From the NCBI GenBank assembly GCA_963457665.1, contig OY735220.1, positions 32,254,716 to 32,318,715 of the forward strand: 64,000 bases of DNA, read 5' to 3'. This document shows positions 1 to 12,056 of the stretch, piece after piece. The DNA comes from Thysanoteuthis rhombus (lineage: Eukaryota > Mollusca > Cephalopoda > Oegopsida > Thysanoteuthidae). The translations under genes were made by a program, and so were the position numbers. Below the pieces are notes generated by a model that worked only from the letters and a program-made list of their open reading frames with translations, did not search any database and had not been told where the DNA came from. The stretch's first letter is position 1, and each line of letters opens with the position of its first letter.

Positions 1-99
1 GTAAATGCCTGTTTTTAACTCTCAAAACTAAGCTATATAAGCAAATTTTCTGTTTGTTCAAGTACTTATTAGCAGGATTGTATGATATATGAAAGAGGG

Positions 100-472
100 T
101 AGATGTGTGCAACATGCTCATGAAAGAATCATCCTCAACCTCACATGGAGTGATCAAAGACAGCATAATATATCAGGGAAAAAACAAGAGTCCAAGACAT
201 CAAAGAATCCATTCAAAAATTCAAAAACTCAAATGGCAATGGACTGGTCATGTTGCAAGAATGGTAGACAACCGATGGACATCACAACTCACAACATAGA
301 TCCCCAGAGATCACATGTGTAATCGAGGCCAGCAAAAAACAGGAAAGAGAGACAAACTAGACAAATTCAGAAAGGACTGGCTCCATGACATCCATGATAG
401 AGAGGTCTGACGAATCCCGGGGAGAATATATGTTCAACAATGGACATTATATGACTGACGATGATGAGACTT
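100..472 (+). mobile_element. RTE-clade LINE, 3' end (degenerate)
   Basis: Three reading frames of this stretch read like the C-terminal tail of an RTE-type endonuclease/reverse transcriptase: an H-A-H-E-R-I-I-L-N-L-T-W start, then K-W-Q-W-T-G-H-V-A-R-M, DNRWTSQLTT, and a final V-Q-Q-W-T near 435-450. The tail in RTE proteins follows the RT domain and its function is poorly known. The copy is 5'-truncated and broken by frameshifts and stops, so it is a dead fragment. It ends in a short GATGATGA run, the 3' tail seen on all sister copies here (10.2, 12.7, 16.0, 58.1, 63.3 kb). Confidence 0.85.
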
Positions 473-508
473 GTGGTATATATTTCACCTACTTATATAA
501 TCACTCAT

Positions 509-1050
509 ACACACACAAGAATACATCAGTCAGCCTGTGGCCTGACACAGGTATTTGCTGAATGTTAATTTTTAATTTTCACTGTATAATATTTGGTCTT
601 TGAGATTGATAATTACTATTGAATTAAGTGCATATATAACCTTTAGGTGTGTGCCAAAAATATATATAAATATGTGCGTGTGTGTGTGCGCATATAAATG
701 TAAATATAGAATCATGAGAATTTTTCAGTCTAACTAACTTTGCCTCATGGACACATACAAGGTGATTCAGTAAGGGAAACACTCATGGTAACTGCTTACT
801 ACGATCATGCTAACCTCAGTAAATGCTCATCTATACATGTAGGTCAGTCAGTAGACTAACGATGGGAAAGCATTTATTCAACACAACAGATACTAATTTT
901 TCAACATAATCTCTTTCTTCGTCAATGCACTTAATTCAATGATGGATAAAATCACATAGATTGAATATTATACAGTGAAAATTTAAAATCAAATTCAGCG
1001 AATACCAATATCGGGCTACATGACAATTGATGCATTCTTGTGTGTGTGTG
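509..1050. repeat. Inverted repeat, two ~125-bp arms
   Basis: The arm at about 509-632 reads ACACACACAAGAATACATCA, then TTTTCACTGTATAATATT and GAATTAAGTGCAT. The reverse complement of about 925-1050 carries the same blocks in the same order: CACACACAAGAATGCATC, TTTTCACTGTATAATATT and GAATTAAGTGCAT. Arms are roughly three-quarters identical and separated by about 290 bp. No coding sequence is visible between them. This could be two inverted copies of one repeat or the ends of a fold-back element; I cannot tell which. Confidence 0.6.
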
Positions 1051-1057
1051 TATCTGT

Positions 1058-1236
1058 AATGAAGTAAGGATTTGCTACACAAACATATTTGGCTTCCTTC
1101 GGACAAATACAAACCAACAGGACAGATATATAAATGTGTTTGTGAGACGAATCCTTACTTCATTATATTTCAAGCTCTACTATAATCAACTTAGTGTTTA
1201 ATGTATTGAGCACTTTATGAAATATCAGATATTATA
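1058..1236 (+). mobile_element. Penelope/hammerhead-type fold-back, degenerate
   Basis: The left arm 1058-1088 (starts AATGAAGTAAGGATTTGC) is the inverse of the right arm 1130-1164 (ends GACGAATCCTTACTTCATT). Both contain the block GGATTTGCTACACAAAC, or its complement, that forms the stem III and stem I side of the hammerhead units at 8.2 and 44.4 kb. The tail CAAGCTCTACTATAATC and then GTATTGAGCACTTTATGAAAT also matches the tail of the 44.4-kb unit. The CTGATGA core is not recognisable here, so this copy is probably ribozyme-dead. The family assignment is inferred from shared sequence and order. Confidence 0.55.
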
Positions 1237-1265
1237 TTCCTGATTTGTGTTGTACACACACACAT

Positions 1266-1288
1266 TATATATATATATAGATATATAT

Positions 1289-1377
<89 letters not shown>

Positions 1378-1382
1378 GAGGA
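1266..1382. repeat. (TA)n then (GA)n compound microsatellite
   Basis: Pure TA dinucleotides to about 1338 followed by GA dinucleotides to about 1382. The reading frames across it, made of Tyr-Ile and Arg-Glu repeats, are artefacts. Confidence 0.95.
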
Positions 1383-3049
1383 AAGAGGTCAAACAATCTC
1401 GTCCAAAAATCCTACTTGGAGTTGCCTCCCACTGAAATTAGCACCTCAAATTGAAATAATTATATTTGACCTTAGCTCTATGAACACTGATATTCTTTCA
1501 TTCAAGAATGAAATATTCCACACCATTCAGATTAAATTGGAAGACTGACCCGAATATAGCAGAACAAAAAAAATCACTTTTCTATTGCTATTCATTATCA
1601 AGTTGTAATGACTGTAGGTGTTTAGAGGATGAATGTATATCAAGTTACCAAAATAAGACACTTGATTCACCGTCTTTCAAACGGACTCATAGTATCAGTT
1701 ATCATTATAATCATTATTGGATGAAATACTATACCATTTTTATTGAATTTGATCACTTTTCAACTTCATCTCAATTGAATCACCATAGCCCCACAAATAG
1801 CCTGACAAACCAATAGGGCTACAGATTCTTCCGTGTGTGTCTCAGGGTACTGCTACTAATCACATTTTTTAGACTAAAACCTTGAAGATATGCATTAGTA
1901 CACCACTAGGCACAATCTAAAATTTTTTTTTTTTTTTTTTTCAAGAAAATTGCATTTTTTGGTCTCTATGGTCATTTTGGACCAACAATGCCCAAATCTT
2001 AGGATAGTATTTTTTAGATAAAAATAGATCTTTCATCTCAAAATATTAGATAATTTTAGATACTTCAGTCATTTTTACATGACTTTCAATTCAGGCCATT
2101 GACTAAATTTGAATGACATCTGCTGGTTAGTTTTCATAACTAAATCTGTAAAATGCTGTCCATGTCAGAGATGATCCAAAAGATATGGTGGTTAGAGGTC
2201 AAATAATGTTGGAGGAATATTCTTCATTTTTAATCCAATCTGTTGGCTAAAGGATTGGAAATAGTAAAACAACCTGAGCATTGCAATAAAAAGCAACAAA
2301 ATTAAGATAAAATAAAAGCCATTAAAAAAAACAATCAACAGCAATGCCTCATCGAAGAAATTCCAACAACTTGAAGCTAAACTTGGTGAATTCATAACAT
2401 CATGCAAATTGTAACAATTATATATGTTGGGGCAGTACCTTTTATCCCTGTTATTCTCAGCCAAATAAGTCTGTAGCTCAATGATGAAGTACAGAGATCT
2501 AACAATACAACTCTAAAATCAGCAGACTACAATTTAACCGACAGAGAGTAAAAGCTAAAAGAAAAAAAAATAACTGTGTGAAAAAAAGTATTACTTGGAT
2601 CATTAATATGCTGGCAATCTATAAACACAAGTGACTCTTTGTACCGAATAGTGCTATTTTGAAGTTGTCACTTTTGACAAAATATTTCATCAAAATCACC
2701 AATATTGCATTTACTGTGTTAAAAGCACATAAGATATCGGGAATTCTGAAACAGAATACTCAAAGATCAAAGAAAGTTAATACAAAAAGATTTGCCCCAG
2801 GATTCCATCAGGTACAATGGTTATTTTTATTTCTTTACATTTTTTCTTCTGTTCAAATTAAGAAAAATCCATTATATTTTCTCTTATGATTCATTCCAGA
2901 GAAGTTAAAAGCAACTTTCATTTTTTCAACTTTTGAGAGCATCTACTTTTTCAAAATCATAGGAGAGAAATATTAAATGCACCCAACTACATCAAAATTC
3001 GCTTTTCAAAACAAAGAAATCATCATGTTCTGAAATCATCAATCATAAT
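1383..3049. other. No gene seen; includes a dispersed repeat at ~1780-2010
   Basis: AT-rich sequence with a poly-T run near 1925-1942. The piece around 1955-2000 (GGTCTCTATGGTCATTTTGG) is matched in reverse complement near 13196-13240, and GAATCACCATAGCC occurs on both sides, so 1780-2010 is a low-copy dispersed repeat of unknown class. No splice-like or coding signal stands out. Confidence 0.5.
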
Positions 3050-3370
3050 AACCAAGGAAATGCAATTGAAAAAAATTCAACTCTCAAATTCATACAAAGA
3101 AAATAGAATGTTGATTTCAAGTGAAATAACTTCTGATTAAAATTGTCTCCTCTTGACCATTCAGTGATTTTTTTTTTCTATTTCATTCAATTCACAGAAG
3201 AGTTCCACTATTTTTACACTGTTCATTGGAGAGTTCCACTCTCAAGTGCGAGCAGTTTCAAATGGTTTATAGATTTAAGAGTTAAAAGATATCAAACAAA
3301 TCACATCACTAGATCACCAACTAAAAGCTCAGTTATACCAAAAGCAATCCCTTTTGAATAGAAGATCTTT
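3050..3370 (+). repeat. Dispersed repeat family R, copy 1
   Basis: Shares ordered blocks with 4310-4520 and 24480-24720: 'GAAATAACTTCTGATTAAA', a block around 'CATTGGAGAGTTCCA', and 'GATTTAAGAGTTAAAA'. The copies are diverged and ends are not resolved. No coding capacity or terminal repeat is visible, so the class is unknown. Confidence 0.5.
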
Positions 3371-4309
3371 AAGAGGAAAGGCTTTGTCCCTGACCATCTG
3401 CTTCTCTTCCAGCCAAACAGGCTAATTACCAAAGTTGAAATAGAATAAAATTTTTAAATGTTCAAGTAACATTCGAGAGACAGCAACTTCAGTGAATTGT
3501 GTAGATCATGTGACAGGGTTATGGCTTAGTTCCAAGATCACCGGCTCTTGTTCAATAACTGACAGCAAGAACCAGAGGAAAAAAAAGCAGTTGATATACA
3601 AGAAATAACATGAAAAGTAATCCTGTTTTGCCATTCAGAGTAAGGTAATAAAGAGATATTAATAATATAACAATGGAACACCAAAATTAATTTAGGAGTA
3701 ACAACTCAGCTTTATGGCATGGTTTTCAATTTGATACTGAATTTGTAAAAACTGAGAAAAAAACAAAGAATATAGGAGCAAAAGCTGCTTAATGCCAATT
3801 CCATGAAAAATGATTAAAAATAATAAATAGGCTTGGCTGCACTAGGGTCAAACTCCCTTGCTTCATTCAAATCTAAAGGGCAAACAAAACAGAATTCATT
3901 CCTCAATACAATATTATTCCAAATTCTGATTTCAACTTCATTAATTGTTCCCGTAAATGGGATTTGGAAATTTTAGCAAAATATGTCAACTTGAGTAGAC
4001 AAGTGGGACTGACAGTCAACATGAATACAGAAACCTAATGAAAATTTCTAATTAAAAGAAAAAAAAAATGTCATTTCTATGTTCTTATAGCAGTTGATGA
4101 AGAGATAGCTCACAAAGTTCTTTTTATTGTGACAGTGAATGTGATACTGATTATAGTTAGTGATGAAGGCAATGAAACCAATGATTGACCATGAGTAGCT
4201 GATAAGATATTTTCACAAAATGAGATCACACAAAAAATCCCAAATGGTTAAGAAATATTTACTGGTTAAAGATGTTAGGCATAGAAAGGTATTCTTCTTA
4301 ACTCTTTAA

Positions 4310-4520
4310 TTCATACTTTTCATTATCAAAGGAAATAACTTCTGTTTGAAATTATCCCCCATTAGGTGGAAACTGAATACAAAAAAAATTAAAAACTAAC
4401 AGGAGTGCCATCATTTTTTATACTATTCATTGAAAAGTTCCATGTTAATACAAGCGGTAAGAAATGGTCGACTAAAATTTAAGAGCAGAAGAGGTTTATA
4501 CAGATGCTTTCTTTCAGATG
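4310..4520 (+). repeat. Dispersed repeat family R, copy 2
   Basis: Blocks 'GAAATAACTTCTGTTTGAAA', 'CATTGAAAAGTTCCATG' and 'AAAATTTAAGAGCAGAAG' parallel the copy at 3050-3370. A weakly diverged relic of unknown type. Confidence 0.45.
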
Positions 4521-6012
4521 GAATACAGGGATGAAAAAAAAAAAAAGCTGAAAGAAAAACTGAACAAACTTTTTGACCACCCAGTAGCAGGTACCTAACA
4601 ATATTCAAGTTAATAAAGAGTTCTTCAAATCTGTCACAGAATCAGTCTCACAGCAATTTTCCAAGTCACTATTTTTTTTAGGGGATTAACTATGATCCAA
4701 TCACATCATCACTGATTAGAATGAGTTTTTTGTGAAGTGTTACCGATTCATTTTTTTTTTTTTTTAAATCCCAGATCAAATTATGTTTAATATTTATGTT
4801 GCTATTACTCAACTCTCAATAGATGCAGAAAAGTCAGGCATCACATGACCACATTAAATAAATAAAAATAATCAAAAAGGTAGTTATAATTAAATTTTAT
4901 TTATTTTTTTCAAAACGAAGATAACTACATTGAAGCTTTTTGTTTTGTCAAGACAAAATAGTGGTTGAAGTTGAATATTAGAAAAAAAAAATAGGAAAAA
5001 TCTTTTTGCAAGTCATTTTTGTTACTTTCAAATATTCACCCATCTCATGAATTTTTTTTAATTGAACTAATAAAAACTTTTCATCTCCACACGCCCATGC
5101 ATCAAACAATATTTCAAATATACTAAACACACAATTAGTTTGTGACAAAACTACAAAGCAAACAATAATTTATTTTGATACAAGACTATTAGAAAGATTC
5201 TAATTCAAGGTTCATTTTTATCATAACTTTCATTATCAAAGGGACATCATTATGCCATAGTTTTACATCCAAAAATGAGGCAAAAATAATATGAAAACAT
5301 TCAGATTTTCCTTGAAATAATGTAGAAATAGACATCATTAATAATCTGAAGTTTCTCTTGATAATACAAAAAGGTCGCCATTTTTATGTTATTTTTCATT
5401 TATTTAGAAAGAAAATGACATTAAATTGATTCCCCCATTTTTATTGGTCAAAATATCCAAGTTCATAGAAAATAGAACTTTTTCTATTACTACGATTCAA
5501 TCACCAATACTGCCCCAGGCAGTTTTTGAGGTCATAAAAACACTCGCCAATATATTCATTGTCAATTAAACTCAAAGGATCAGTGATTTGACAAAATCAA
5601 ATTAGTAACTGATCAGAAGTGCAACGTAAGCTTGGCTTAGCTTAGGATTTAGTTCTTTGAGTTTTGAAGAGCAATCTCAAAGATTCAATAAATTTTATTA
5701 ATTTGACAGTTTTTTCTTGCAAAAACAATAACTGTTTATCATCAACTAGTTTTTAATTTAAATTATGGTAAAATCACGCATTCCAAATGAACAGCTTATG
5801 GGAAACACCTTTCACTTTTCTTGGGGGGGGGAATAATTTAATTAAATTTTTAAAAATTTTAATTCAATTTTTTTCAATTCAATTTTGTTTCTCAACATTT
5901 ACTAGTTTTGACTTTTTCATTGATTTCAATTTTTAGTTGCTTTTTATCGCAAGTTACTTTGGCTATCTGTCTGTAGTAGTGAGTAAACAGCACAGATCAG
6001 AAATGAATAATA
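4521..6012. other. No gene seen
   Basis: AT-rich, with homopolymer runs (poly-T near 4750-4764, poly-G near 5823-5830). I saw no coding sequence, terminal repeats or RNA gene in this stretch. Confidence 0.5.
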
Positions 6013-6107
6013 AGCTCCTCGTGAGACTTGAACCCATATCCCTTTATGCCTCAAGGAAGCTAGGTTAACGGGTCCAGTCATTCTTACTGACTGAGCTATG
6101 GGAACTA
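6013..6107 (-). repeat. tRNA-derived sequence (SINE head or tRNA pseudogene)
   Basis: Read on the minus strand it begins AGTTCCCATAGCTCAGTCAG, a good acceptor plus D-arm/A-box, and has GGTTCAAGTCTCAC as a T-arm/B-box near the end. The ends can pair roughly as a seven-pair acceptor stem (AGTTCCC with GAGGAGCT). At about 95 nt it is longer than a class I tRNA and the anticodon arm is not clean, so a functional tRNA is unlikely. A tRNA-derived SINE head or pseudogene fits better. Confidence 0.6.
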
Positions 6108-6293
6108 AAAGGTTGGCCAAAGACCAAATTCAAACTTTAAACATACCCTTTATCCTTCCCCAATCTCTCTCAATACCATATTTGTTATTGTTTTTATACA
6201 AGTAGTATTGAGTAACAGCAATATCATCTTCATTTATAAAATGAAACATGGCCAAACATAATTAATTTCAACTGATTCTTTCTGTGTTCTTGA

Positions 6294-6624
6294 TTAGAAA
6301 CCATCAACTAAAACTGACAACATAGGTTTCTTCCATTTTCAAGTGATTCTGTCTGGCTGGCTGTCTATCTATATATGTGTTGGGTGTACAGGCTGCACCA
6401 ATGGAATTAGCAAGCTGAAAATTTCAACATTCACTCATTATTATGTCTGGATAAAGACGTTTTTTTGTAGTTTTTTTTAAAATCCCCCCCCCCAGGCAAG
6501 AAAAGTAACTTATTAACTGTCCACCCCTTTCTACAATTTTCTAATTGATCAGCCCCAACACGGCATGCCGCCAAAAGATGTTGGTCACATGAAAGTTTCA
6601 AGTGAGTGACTAACCAGACCTGTT
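6294..6624 (-). mobile_element. Family M element, internally deleted
   Basis: Starts TTAGAAACCATCAACTAAAA and ends AACCAGACCTGTT, the two conserved ends of family M in reverse orientation. About 330 bp, so part of the usual interior is missing. Family M has no coding sequence. Its ends (ACAGGTCTGGTTAG and GGTTGACGGTTTCTAA) have a subterminal inverted repeat TAGAAACCGTCA / TTGACGGTTTCTA, suggesting a non-autonomous DNA element, but the class is not proven. Confidence 0.75.
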
Positions 6625-7906
6625 TTAGCTGCTTTTTATCACAACTTACTTAGATAAAATTTAAAAAACTGAATAAATATATTGGTTTTTGTTAACAGAG
6701 ATTCCATTAACCTCTAAAAGGCTCAATACTGCCAACTGTTTTCTAAGGTATAGTCAGTATTTGTTGATATATTACCAACAGAAATAAATCTACTAACTGC
6801 CTTCATTTTACATCTTTGTGACTAATCCTGAAGACTACTTGCCCGTTATGAGCAAACCCAATATATTCTTATCATTCAGACAGCAAAGATTTTTTTTTCT
6901 GATCAGCAATAATTAGATTACTCATGATAAGAACAGTAGCCAAAATACTGGCTTACACAATCAAGCAGAGACAGAAGTAAATCATGAGACAGGTTAGGTC
7001 CACTGTCTCAACTATTCATTTAAAAGAAAAGACAAATTAATATCGATGAGACTTCAACAAGAACTAGCTGAACCCTTGGAAATTCCATCGTTATATTAGA
7101 AACAACCACTGAGGAATATAGATCAATGACGTTTTAATGCTTTATTTATGAGTTACATATATACAATATGATAAATCGAATAAAGTGTACAAATAAACAA
7201 AACTACTCTTTAAATGTCTGCTTTATTCTTCTACGCTTACTGTTTCTTTCCCCCTCTCTTCGACAAGTATTCCTTCAAGCATCAAGCAGTCAAGCCCATC
7301 TCGCTTCTTCCCCTCTCTTAAAAACCCAATGTGCTATCATGACGTGACGAATAGAGAGTGTAGTGGTTATGTACTTTAATTATTGTGATTCTAATGCAGT
7401 GTTCATCTACTTGCTATATGTGGGCTACTTGACCATACATGCCAGCATTGGAGAAGGTCATTTAGCTTCTTTCTTTTTTTCTTAAACTATGCAAATATCA
7501 CACAGTGGTCAATGCACTGGCATCATGACAAGGTGGCCATCTCCCAAAGCTTCAAATGGTCAGTTATGGGGATTGGATATATTGCAGTGAGCGGTCGTCT
7601 TCCAAATGCTCTTATAAACCATTCATCATATAAATTCCATTTCAATCAACTAAGTTTTTAAAATATTTTCTCTCTAGTTGCTCCCAGACAAATTCTTTAT
7701 ACAGCAAAGAAGAATGACAAAATTAAAATCCAACGGAAGGTACCTGCAAATTGTAATGATTACATCAGGCAGTAATAATAATATAGCATTTTGTTTTAGA
7801 ACAAAATAAGCTCTGCTGAATGAGAATCTAGTTTAATTCTCGACATTACAGTTGTAAGATATATTTTCTGATAACTATCGAGGTAACAAAATCATTTTCA
7901 TTGTTA
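6625..7906. other. No gene seen; includes repeat W at ~7505-7640
   Basis: Around 7505-7640 blocks such as GGTCAGTTATGGGGATTGG, TCTTCCAAATGCTCTTAT and AACCATTCATCATATA recur in diverged form at 24090-24210, marking a low-copy dispersed repeat. The rest shows no gene or terminal repeat that I could support. Confidence 0.45.
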
Positions 7907-8102
7907 CAGGCATCCCTCATTATAACGCAAGTGTTGGGGTCCAAGAATGAAGCCGACCACATTATAACAGAAATGATAACCAGTTGCCAATTTAGCTATT
8001 TTGGAGCTAGATCTAACAATTCTGAAACTAGATTAATATTTTGGGACCCACCATTCACCCACATTATCTATAACAAACTGTTTTTATAATGGCAGAGACC
8101 TG
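7907..8102 (+). mobile_element. Pogo/Tigger-like MITE (family S), TA target site
   Basis: The 196-bp element begins CAGGCATCCCTCATTATAA and ends in ATAATGGCAGAGACCTG, giving inverted ends of the CAGG...CCTG type. Both ends are followed directly by TA (7905-7906 and 8103-8104), the target duplication of Tc1/mariner/pogo elements. The inside has two more GTTATAAYG-like motifs. There is no transposase, so it would have been mobilised in trans. Related copies are at 27.5, 29.5 and 58.0 kb. Confidence 0.75.
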
Positions 8103-8154
8103 TAAATATTTGAATTTGTGAGATTGAAATGTTCATTATTGCCTGCTCCTGGCC

Positions 8155-8156
<2 letters not shown>

Positions 8157-8207
<51 letters not shown>
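8157..8207. repeat. (TA)n microsatellite
   Basis: About 50 bp of pure TA abutting the Penelope-type unit that begins at about 8208. Confidence 0.95.
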
Positions 8208-8209
<2 letters not shown>

Positions 8210-8660
8210 GGAAGTGGATTTACTACACAAACAAGTTTATGTTTCTGCCCTCTCTGGGCGACATCAGGCGAATGTATGTGTTTTAGATTCTTGTTTGGGG
8301 AATTTGGTGAGAGTCTTGTGGGTGTCACTATGAGTGGGAGGAGTTATTCATTTTGTTTTATTGTTTTTAGTTGTGTAAATGTTTTCATTGGTGGTTGTAA
8401 GTTACATGTCAAAGGGAGTTAGGTATAGGAGTTATCTATAAATAAATGCTGAATTGTGTTCTGAGGGATGTTTTCATCTTGACCTTGATATTTGGCATTA
8501 AGTTTATTGTCTATGTTGATATCCTTTGAGGCCATAGTGGATTGTATTTTTATTAATTTACTTGGACATTTGAGGGAGTAGATGATGTTGATTAGAAGGT
8601 GACTCTCAGAGTATAAAGTTGAATGTATTGAACACACTATGAAATAAATCCACATATATT
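8208..8660 (+). mobile_element. Penelope-type unit with inverted hammerhead arm
   Basis: The left part (8208-8273) holds a hammerhead on the minus strand. The right part ends GAATGTATTGAACACACTAT then GAAATAAATCCACA, which is the same 3' tail as in the units at 1.06 kb and 44.3 kb. The order inverted ribozyme arm - interior - direct tail matches those units. The roughly 330-bp interior (8280-8610) is not recognised. Short reading frames inside on both strands show no RT or GIY-YIG motif. Class inferred from the hammerhead and from shared ends. Confidence 0.55.
8218..8273 (-). ncRNA. Hammerhead ribozyme motif, type I (one core change)
   Basis: Minus-strand order: ATTCGC (stem I), CTGATGT (core; canonical CTGATGA), a stem II hairpin GCCC-AGAGA-GGGC, GAAA (core), an eight-pair stem III with a two-base UU loop (A-CAUAAAC / GUUUGUG-U), then A as the cleavage-site base and GTAAAT as the 3' strand of stem I. 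Stem I has four or five of six pairs. The A9-to-U change in the core probably lowers or abolishes self-cleavage. Compare the better core at 44385-44440. Confidence 0.7.
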
Positions 8661-10229
8661 ATGCTATACTGCAAACCTGATTTGTACCATATCTGCTGTA
8701 TATATAATTAATAATTATGTCATCCACAGATAACTGTTTCATCGTTTTACAACTCTTCAGTATGGCTATAGACTCAATATCCCTTCCAGTACCACTAGGT
8801 GGGGTTGAAACCTTCGCTCCACAGGGAGATGCTCTACCCCTGCCCTATGCAGAACTGGACAGTCAGTAGGCCCGAATTAAGCGATATGTTCACTTATGCA
8901 TAATTCCCCATCTATCAGAGTGCTCCTTCTCAGAGTTGGAAGAGCATTGCATAGTTGCTTATAATAGATTGGTGCTCAGCCCTAAAGAAGGGAGCATTAA
9001 TTATGATCAATAATTGTGTCATATAAAGTAATACATAATAAGATTCTTTGATCCAAATGATTGATCTAATACTTAAAAGAAAGAATATTTCAATCTTTTT
9101 TTTCCAGTTCACCAATGTTTTATTGTTACTTGATTAAGTCTATTCCTATCCCTCTCCTCTACTCTACCCACAAAAAAAAAAAAAAAAAAAAACAGGGCAT
9201 TTTTCTCAAACTCATCCTTTAGTTAGCTGCTGTGGTTTGTAATATTTAATAGACTTTCTGCTCTTTACTGATACTGTTGACATGCATAGTATTTAGCTAT
9301 ATGAATGTAATGAATACAATTGACCTACTAGGATTTTTTCCTTGGTTGTTATTTAAGTGATTTCTGAAGGATAGGTTACACAACAGGATGACGAACATAG
9401 ATAATTTCATTAACAGGATACAAGTTCACAATAAGCTTGAACTAAGGTAGCCTACAAGAAGTCTCCTTTTTTTTTCTTTTAAATCTAATAAAAAATATTG
9501 AGGAAAAGCCAAAACAAGAAATTATTCAACATGAAGATAATCTTCCCAAACTTGAACACACATTTTCTAAAATAAACGCTTTATAGAAATGTTTTTCTAT
9601 GATCAGTATGTGTGCTTTTGCAACTCAGTAGCAAAAAGGAGGTGAAATGTTCCTTCTAGCAAGCAACAAGCATTAACAATTTTAATGACCATCTCATTAA
9701 AATTTTTTAATACAGAACTACTTCGTTAGTGCGCTTCTTTTATGGTCATCCTCATGCAATGTGATACACCCCCAAGCAAGCTAGAAATACTGGCGTCTGA
9801 GTGTGTAACATGACATCAAACCTGCAGACAAGGTGCTGCAATCTTTGAAACCAAACATGTCTGCGAAGAATACCATCACTAAAGACACACACTAATAGCA
9901 CACAGGCCCCCCACTCCAAGCTGGTAATGGAATCCTATATCCGGAGAGTTTGGGCTCTGAAGTCACACAACAACAAAAATCCACATGAGTTTATAGGAGA
10001 AACTGAACATCATCATTATACCAATAGAATACCAAGCAACCATCTTGCTAAAATGATTTCCCTCATGTTGCAATTCACATAATATTTCTGATGAAAATTT
10101 TAAATCTTTCATAAGCTATTCGGATAGAAATAGATGTTATTAGATTTCTTTATATATGAAATTCATAAAATCCTTTGGCATTAAGGGCATATTAATAACA
10201 AGAGGTATCCTCTATATTGGGAAGCTAAC
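8661..10229. other. No gene seen
   Basis: A poly-A run lies near 9172-9191. The GC-richer pieces at about 8750-8870 and 9720-9960 do not resolve into any coding frame or repeat I recognise. Confidence 0.45.
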
Positions 10230-10465
10230 CATGTCGTGCACAAGAGAGGATCATGCTCAACATCACAAGGGAGGACAAAAAGTTTATTTGAGATCATATA
10301 TGAAATTATGGCCGGCAAAAAATAAGACAGCATGATAAACTAGACAAGTTCAGGAAGGATTAGCACCACAACGCCAACAATCAACTGGTCAAGCAAATCT
10401 TAGGGAAGACCCATGTCCAACGACGGACATTGAAAGGCTGTTGCAGTCAATGACAATGGTGGTGC
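10230..10465 (+). mobile_element. RTE-clade LINE 3' end, internally deleted
   Basis: Begins with a relic of the H-E-R-I-M-L-N region (GAGAGGATCATGCTCAAC) and skips the K-W-Q-W-A-G-H segment. It resumes at the tail GATAAACTAGACAAGTTCAG and ends with TGTCCAACGACGGACATT, the signature 3' end of this LINE family. It has stops and a deletion of about 150 bp relative to its sisters. Non-functional. Confidence 0.75.
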
Positions 10466-12016
10466 ATAGACAATGTACTGGCTGTTCTTATTGTTGCCCA
10501 CTAACTTTACTCTTACTGCACTACTCCCCTGTTTAGCTTTGGTCATTTTCTACTCTAACTGAACATTTTTGTTAAGAAAAAAAATCATTATTTAACACGG
10601 AATTTTGCAATTTGTTTGATCTTGTTTTGATCTCAATCTGTATGTTGTGCCTTGAACATCAGAGAGGAAAAAGATGGTCAAAAGTAGATGCAATTATTAC
10701 AGTCAACAGAAAAGGGCTATTGTATGTAGAACAAGATTCGCTGCTTTAGGGGCTGACTTCACTGACTCCATTGGTACAACCCATACACATGACACATAGA
10801 TAGAAAAATGTAACTATTTCAGCCACTAGGTCAAATTCACAAAGAAAAGAAAAACAAACTATTCTCCCCGACTCATTAAGACTAGTGTGTCTGCAAAATT
10901 TGAAATTTCTACAAGCAGTTAGTACTGTACCTATAACTCAGACATTCTCAGTTTTTGATCTGAAACTGTACGTCATTATTGTTCGATAAGAAAATAAAGT
11001 CAACTCCAGTATTAGAAGTTTGATAATATTACCCATTCAAGTTCGAGACAATAGCTGTTCTGGCGCATCACATGCTCATTTAAGTACTAGCAAAATTCAC
11101 AGAAACAAAAAGTACAAAAATGTCTTTCCTTTGTTCGGCAGTGATAGTTTCTTTTAATCAAATGTAACTTTTATTGACCATATTCACTTATCTACTATAT
11201 TGGACATAAAAATACTTCTAAACATAAAATTTTCCTTTCAACTGTCTATGTCGATCATTTCATCATTTGTTTGTCGGATAGTCATGCCCGTTTAGTGAAT
11301 ATGCAATAAATTCTGAAAGGAATTCAAACAGACAATACAAGTGAATCTTGGTAGCATCTATCTATCTTTATCATGAAAAATTGATAAAAAAAATGCCATG
11401 AAAAAAAAAGGAAAAAAAAACAAAAAAAAAAATGTTGCTAATTTATACAGCGGTAGACACAAACATATTTGGGGGGTGAAGGGAGTGGTTCCAAGAAAAC
11501 TAATTTGCTAAAACCATTTCCCAGGGTTACATTGGTACACACAGAAACTTTCACGGGATTAGGGTGTACTGGTGAATTATAATAAGATAGTATTATTTTG
11601 TATAGTTTACACATAATTACAATTTACATCACTTACAGTTATTAAGTGATCTAATTTACCTCTAAAAAATTATGTACTCAAAATGTTACTAACAAACTAG
11701 TTAAAGTGTGTGTGTGTGTGTGCATGTATGTGTATATAGACATATATACACATATATAATCTTAATCAATTTGAAGCAGGCTAAAAACACAATTTTCATG
11801 TTGATAAATAACCATACACACTCAATAACTGACCATTTGATAATACGAAAAAATCCTCTATAACCTTTGCCCATAGCCCTCTGATTTTTATATTTTCAAA
11901 TATATAGATCCATTTGAGCACTGTGGTTTCTTCACAATATCCAAATACTTAGTGATTGCCACACGTGATAGCATAAGACATTGTTGCTTGAAATGAGAGA
12001 ATATTTTAAATACACA

Positions 12017-12056
<40 letters not shown>

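Noticed and set aside
6013..6107. Functional tRNA gene
   Set aside because: A- and B-box-like parts are present, but the length and the anticodon arm do not fit. More likely tRNA-derived.
12018..12052. TATA-box promoter
   Set aside because: Pure (TA)n microsatellite with no nearby gene.
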